Positions 62,819 to 64,000 of a DNA stretch of 64,000 bases are shown piece by piece. Below the pieces are notes generated by a model. It was not told the origin of the DNA, made no database searches, and saw nothing but the letters and a program-made list of their open reading frames with translations. Both the position numbers and the translations under genes were made by a program. Origin of the DNA: Erwinia aphidicola. Lineage in GTDB: Bacteria; Pseudomonadota; Gammaproteobacteria; Enterobacterales; Enterobacteriaceae. The stretch lies in the NCBI RefSeq assembly GCF_014773485.1, contig NZ_JACXBP010000011.1:1-64000 (forward strand), read 5' to 3'. Positions within the stretch are counted from its first letter, which is position 1; each line of letters starts with the position of its first letter.

Positions 62819-63724
62819 TTGTTTCAATACCGAAAACTCAGCGGTCTGCTGGTCGCCATCATGATGGTCAGCCCGGCGTACGCCGGTAAGCTTTCGATTG
62901 TCATTGACGATTTCGGCTATCGCCCGGCGCAGGAAAATCAGGTACTACAGATGCCTGCAGCCATCTCCGTTGCGGTGCTGCCCAATGCCCCGCACGCCCG
63001 TGAGATGGCGACCAAAGCCCACCAGCGCGGCCACGAGGTGCTGATCCACCTGCCGATGGCCCCCCTTAGCAAACAGCCGCTGGAAAAAGACACGCTGCGC
63101 CCGGACATGTCGAGCGAGGAGATTACGCGCATCGTGCGTGAGGCCGTCGCCGACGTACCGTTTGCCGTTGGGCTAAACAATCATATGGGTAGCGCGATGA
63201 CCTCCAGCCTGCCGGGAATGCAGAAAGTGATGCAGGTGCTCGATCGCTACAATTTCTACTTCCTTGACAGCATGACCATCGGCAACAGCCAGTCAACCCG
63301 CGCCGCCGCAGGCACCAGCGTGAAGGTGATCAAGCGCCGCGTATTCCTTGACGATACGCAGAATGAGGCCGATATCCGCCAGCAGTTTACCCGAGCAGTA
63401 CGCCTGGCGCAGCGCGATGGCTCCGCGATCGCCATTGGCCACCCGCATCCGACCACGGTGCGCGTGCTGCAGCAGATGCTGCCGACGCTGCCCGCCGATA
63501 TTACCCTGGTGCGTCCAAGCCAGCTGCTAAACGAGCCGCAGCGCGGCAGCAATCGCCCGCTGCCGGCAGAAAAACCGCAGCCGCGTAATCCGTTCCGCGG
63601 CGCAGAAGTGTGCAAGGTGACGGTTAAACCCGTGCCGGCCACGCGAGCGCTGAGCGTGATCGCTGACAGCATCAGCAACAGCCCGCTGGTGCAGAGCCTG
63701 AAGAAAAACCTTTTCGGGAAATAG
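62819..63724 (+). CDS. yibQ: YibQ family divergent polysaccharide deacetylase
   Basis: Secreted or periplasmic protein of the divergent polysaccharide deacetylase (DUF610) family; function unknown. The 301 residues include a signal peptide (about 1-22, ending PAYA) and the fold with LSIVIDDFGYRP, HLPMAPLSKQPLEKDTLRP, GLNNHMGS and AIGHPHPTTV. The start is taken as TTG at 62819 (reads LFQYRKLSG) behind AGGAAG with 8-bp spacing, because it aligns with the E. coli start MPQFRRLSG; a GTG at 62801 inside envC is the alternative. It lies 2 bp after envC. Confidence 0.93.
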   Translation: MFQYRKLSGLLVAIMMVSPAYAGKLSIVIDDFGYRPAQENQVLQMPAAISVAVLPNAPHAREMATKAHQRGHEVLIHLPMAPLSKQPLEKDTLRPDMSSEEITRIVREAVADVPFAVGLNNHMGSAMTSSLPGMQKVMQVLDRYNFYFLDSMTIGNSQSTRAAAGTSVKVIKRRVFLDDTQNEADIRQQFTRAVRLAQRDGSAIAIGHPHPTTVRVLQQMLPTLPADITLVRPSQLLNEPQRGSNRPLPAEKPQPRNPFRGAEVCKVTVKPVPATRALSVIADSISNSPLVQSLKKNLFGK

Positions 63725-63732
63725 CCGCTGTA

Positions 63733-63846
63733 AAGGCCGACCTTTTTTCAGTCAGACCCACCCTGGCTGACCGAAAAAGAGGGTCAGCCCCTACAACTCA
63801 CTGATATGCATAATAAGGTAGAGGTCGACCGCTTTCGGGTCGACCC
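63733..63846. repeat. REP cluster between yibQ and tdh
   Basis: Three units. A degenerate GGCCGACC/GTCAGACC-like palindrome (63735-63758); GGCTGACC-loop-GGTCAGCC ending in CCTAC (63765-63794); and GTAG followed by GGTCGACC-loop-GGTCGACC (63818-63845) with a one-base (A) insertion in the foot. The second stem is shared with the tandem repeats at 47264-47375. Convergent junction. Confidence 0.8.
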
Positions 63847-63854
63847 TGTCTGAA

Positions 63855-64000
63855 TTAGCTCCAGTCGAGGATCACTTTCCCTGAATGCCCGGAGCGCATC
63901 TCATCAAAGCCCTGCTGGAAGGCAGCAATCGGATAGCGGTGGGTGATCACCGGGGTCAGATCCAGCCCGGACTGCAGCAGTGCGGCCATTTTATACCAGG
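63855..64000 (-). CDS. tdh: L-threonine 3-dehydrogenase Tdh, 3' end only
   Basis: The last 47 codons of a gene running off the right edge, read on the minus strand: WYKMAALLQSGLDLTPVITH, then RYPIAAFQQGFDEMRSGHSG and KVILDWS. This matches the C-terminus of E. coli Tdh (zinc alcohol dehydrogenase family; NAD-dependent oxidation of threonine to 2-amino-3-ketobutyrate). In E. coli tdh lies beside yibQ, as here. Kbl is expected beyond the edge. Confidence 0.9.
   Translation of the reverse strand, partial: WYKMAALLQSGLDLTPVITHRYPIAAFQQGFDEMRSGHSGKVILDWS

Overview
The window is a contiguous, gene-dense chromosomal segment of a gammaproteobacterium of the order Enterobacterales, most likely an Erwiniaceae member (Erwinia/Pantoea-like). 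The proteins closely resemble their Escherichia coli counterparts and long stretches keep E. coli gene order (rrn-murI-btuB-trmA-yijD-fabR-sthA-oxyR-arg-ppc; metF-metL-metB-metJ-rpmE-priA-cytR-ftsN-hslVU-menA-rraA-zapB-glpFKX; pfkA-fieF-cpxP-cpxRA; cysE-gpsA-secB-grxC-yibN-envC-yibQ-tdh). It departs from E. coli in several ways: argG of the roughly 400-residue type sits inside the arg operon, a peroxiredoxin-glutaredoxin gene occupies the oxyS position, argC is missing from the arg cluster, and gpmM survives only as a C-terminal remnant. The genus is an inference; no 16S sequence lies inside the window.

Layout. 1-360: promoters P1 and P2 and the leader of an rRNA operon running leftwards out of the window. 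361-5.7 kb: murI overlapping btuB, a cobalamin riboswitch that contains an ERIC-like element, trmA, yijD and fabR. 5.9-9.1 kb: redox genes sthA, oxyR and a hybrid peroxiredoxin. 9.1-13.9 kb: arginine genes argBGH facing argE, with twin ARG boxes between. 14-22.6 kb: ppc, then the methionine regulon metF, metL, metB and metJ with MetJ operators, and rpmE. 22.8-31.2 kb: priA, cytR, ftsN, hslVU with a heat-shock promoter, menA, rraA, zapB. 31.6-39.5 kb: glpFKX, emrD, fpr, yiiR, yiiQ, tpiA. 39.5-50.3 kb: an accessory block (two MocR-type regulators, an AhpD-like protein, mqo, a LysE-type exporter, GST, PhzF-like protein, SDR/LysR pair, yhjD) between tpiA and cdh, which are neighbours in E. coli. 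50.4-57.4 kb: cdh, sbp, pfkA, fieF, cpxP with the 3'UTR sRNA CpxQ, cpxRA. 57.4-64 kb: trmL, cysE, gpsA, secB, grxC, yibN, the gpmM remnant, envC, yibQ and the 3' end of tdh.

The most distinctive non-coding signal is a family of GTAG-type REP palindromes. They have a conserved GTAGGGG-like foot and very different stems, and they lie at most convergent gene junctions, often as inverted pairs. I see no CRISPR array, insertion sequence, prophage, integrase, tRNA or toxin-antitoxin locus. No convincing new multi-gene system is present; the better leads are the REP family, the ERIC-containing riboswitch, the decayed gpmM, the absent argC and the OxyR-controlled peroxiredoxin in the oxyS slot.
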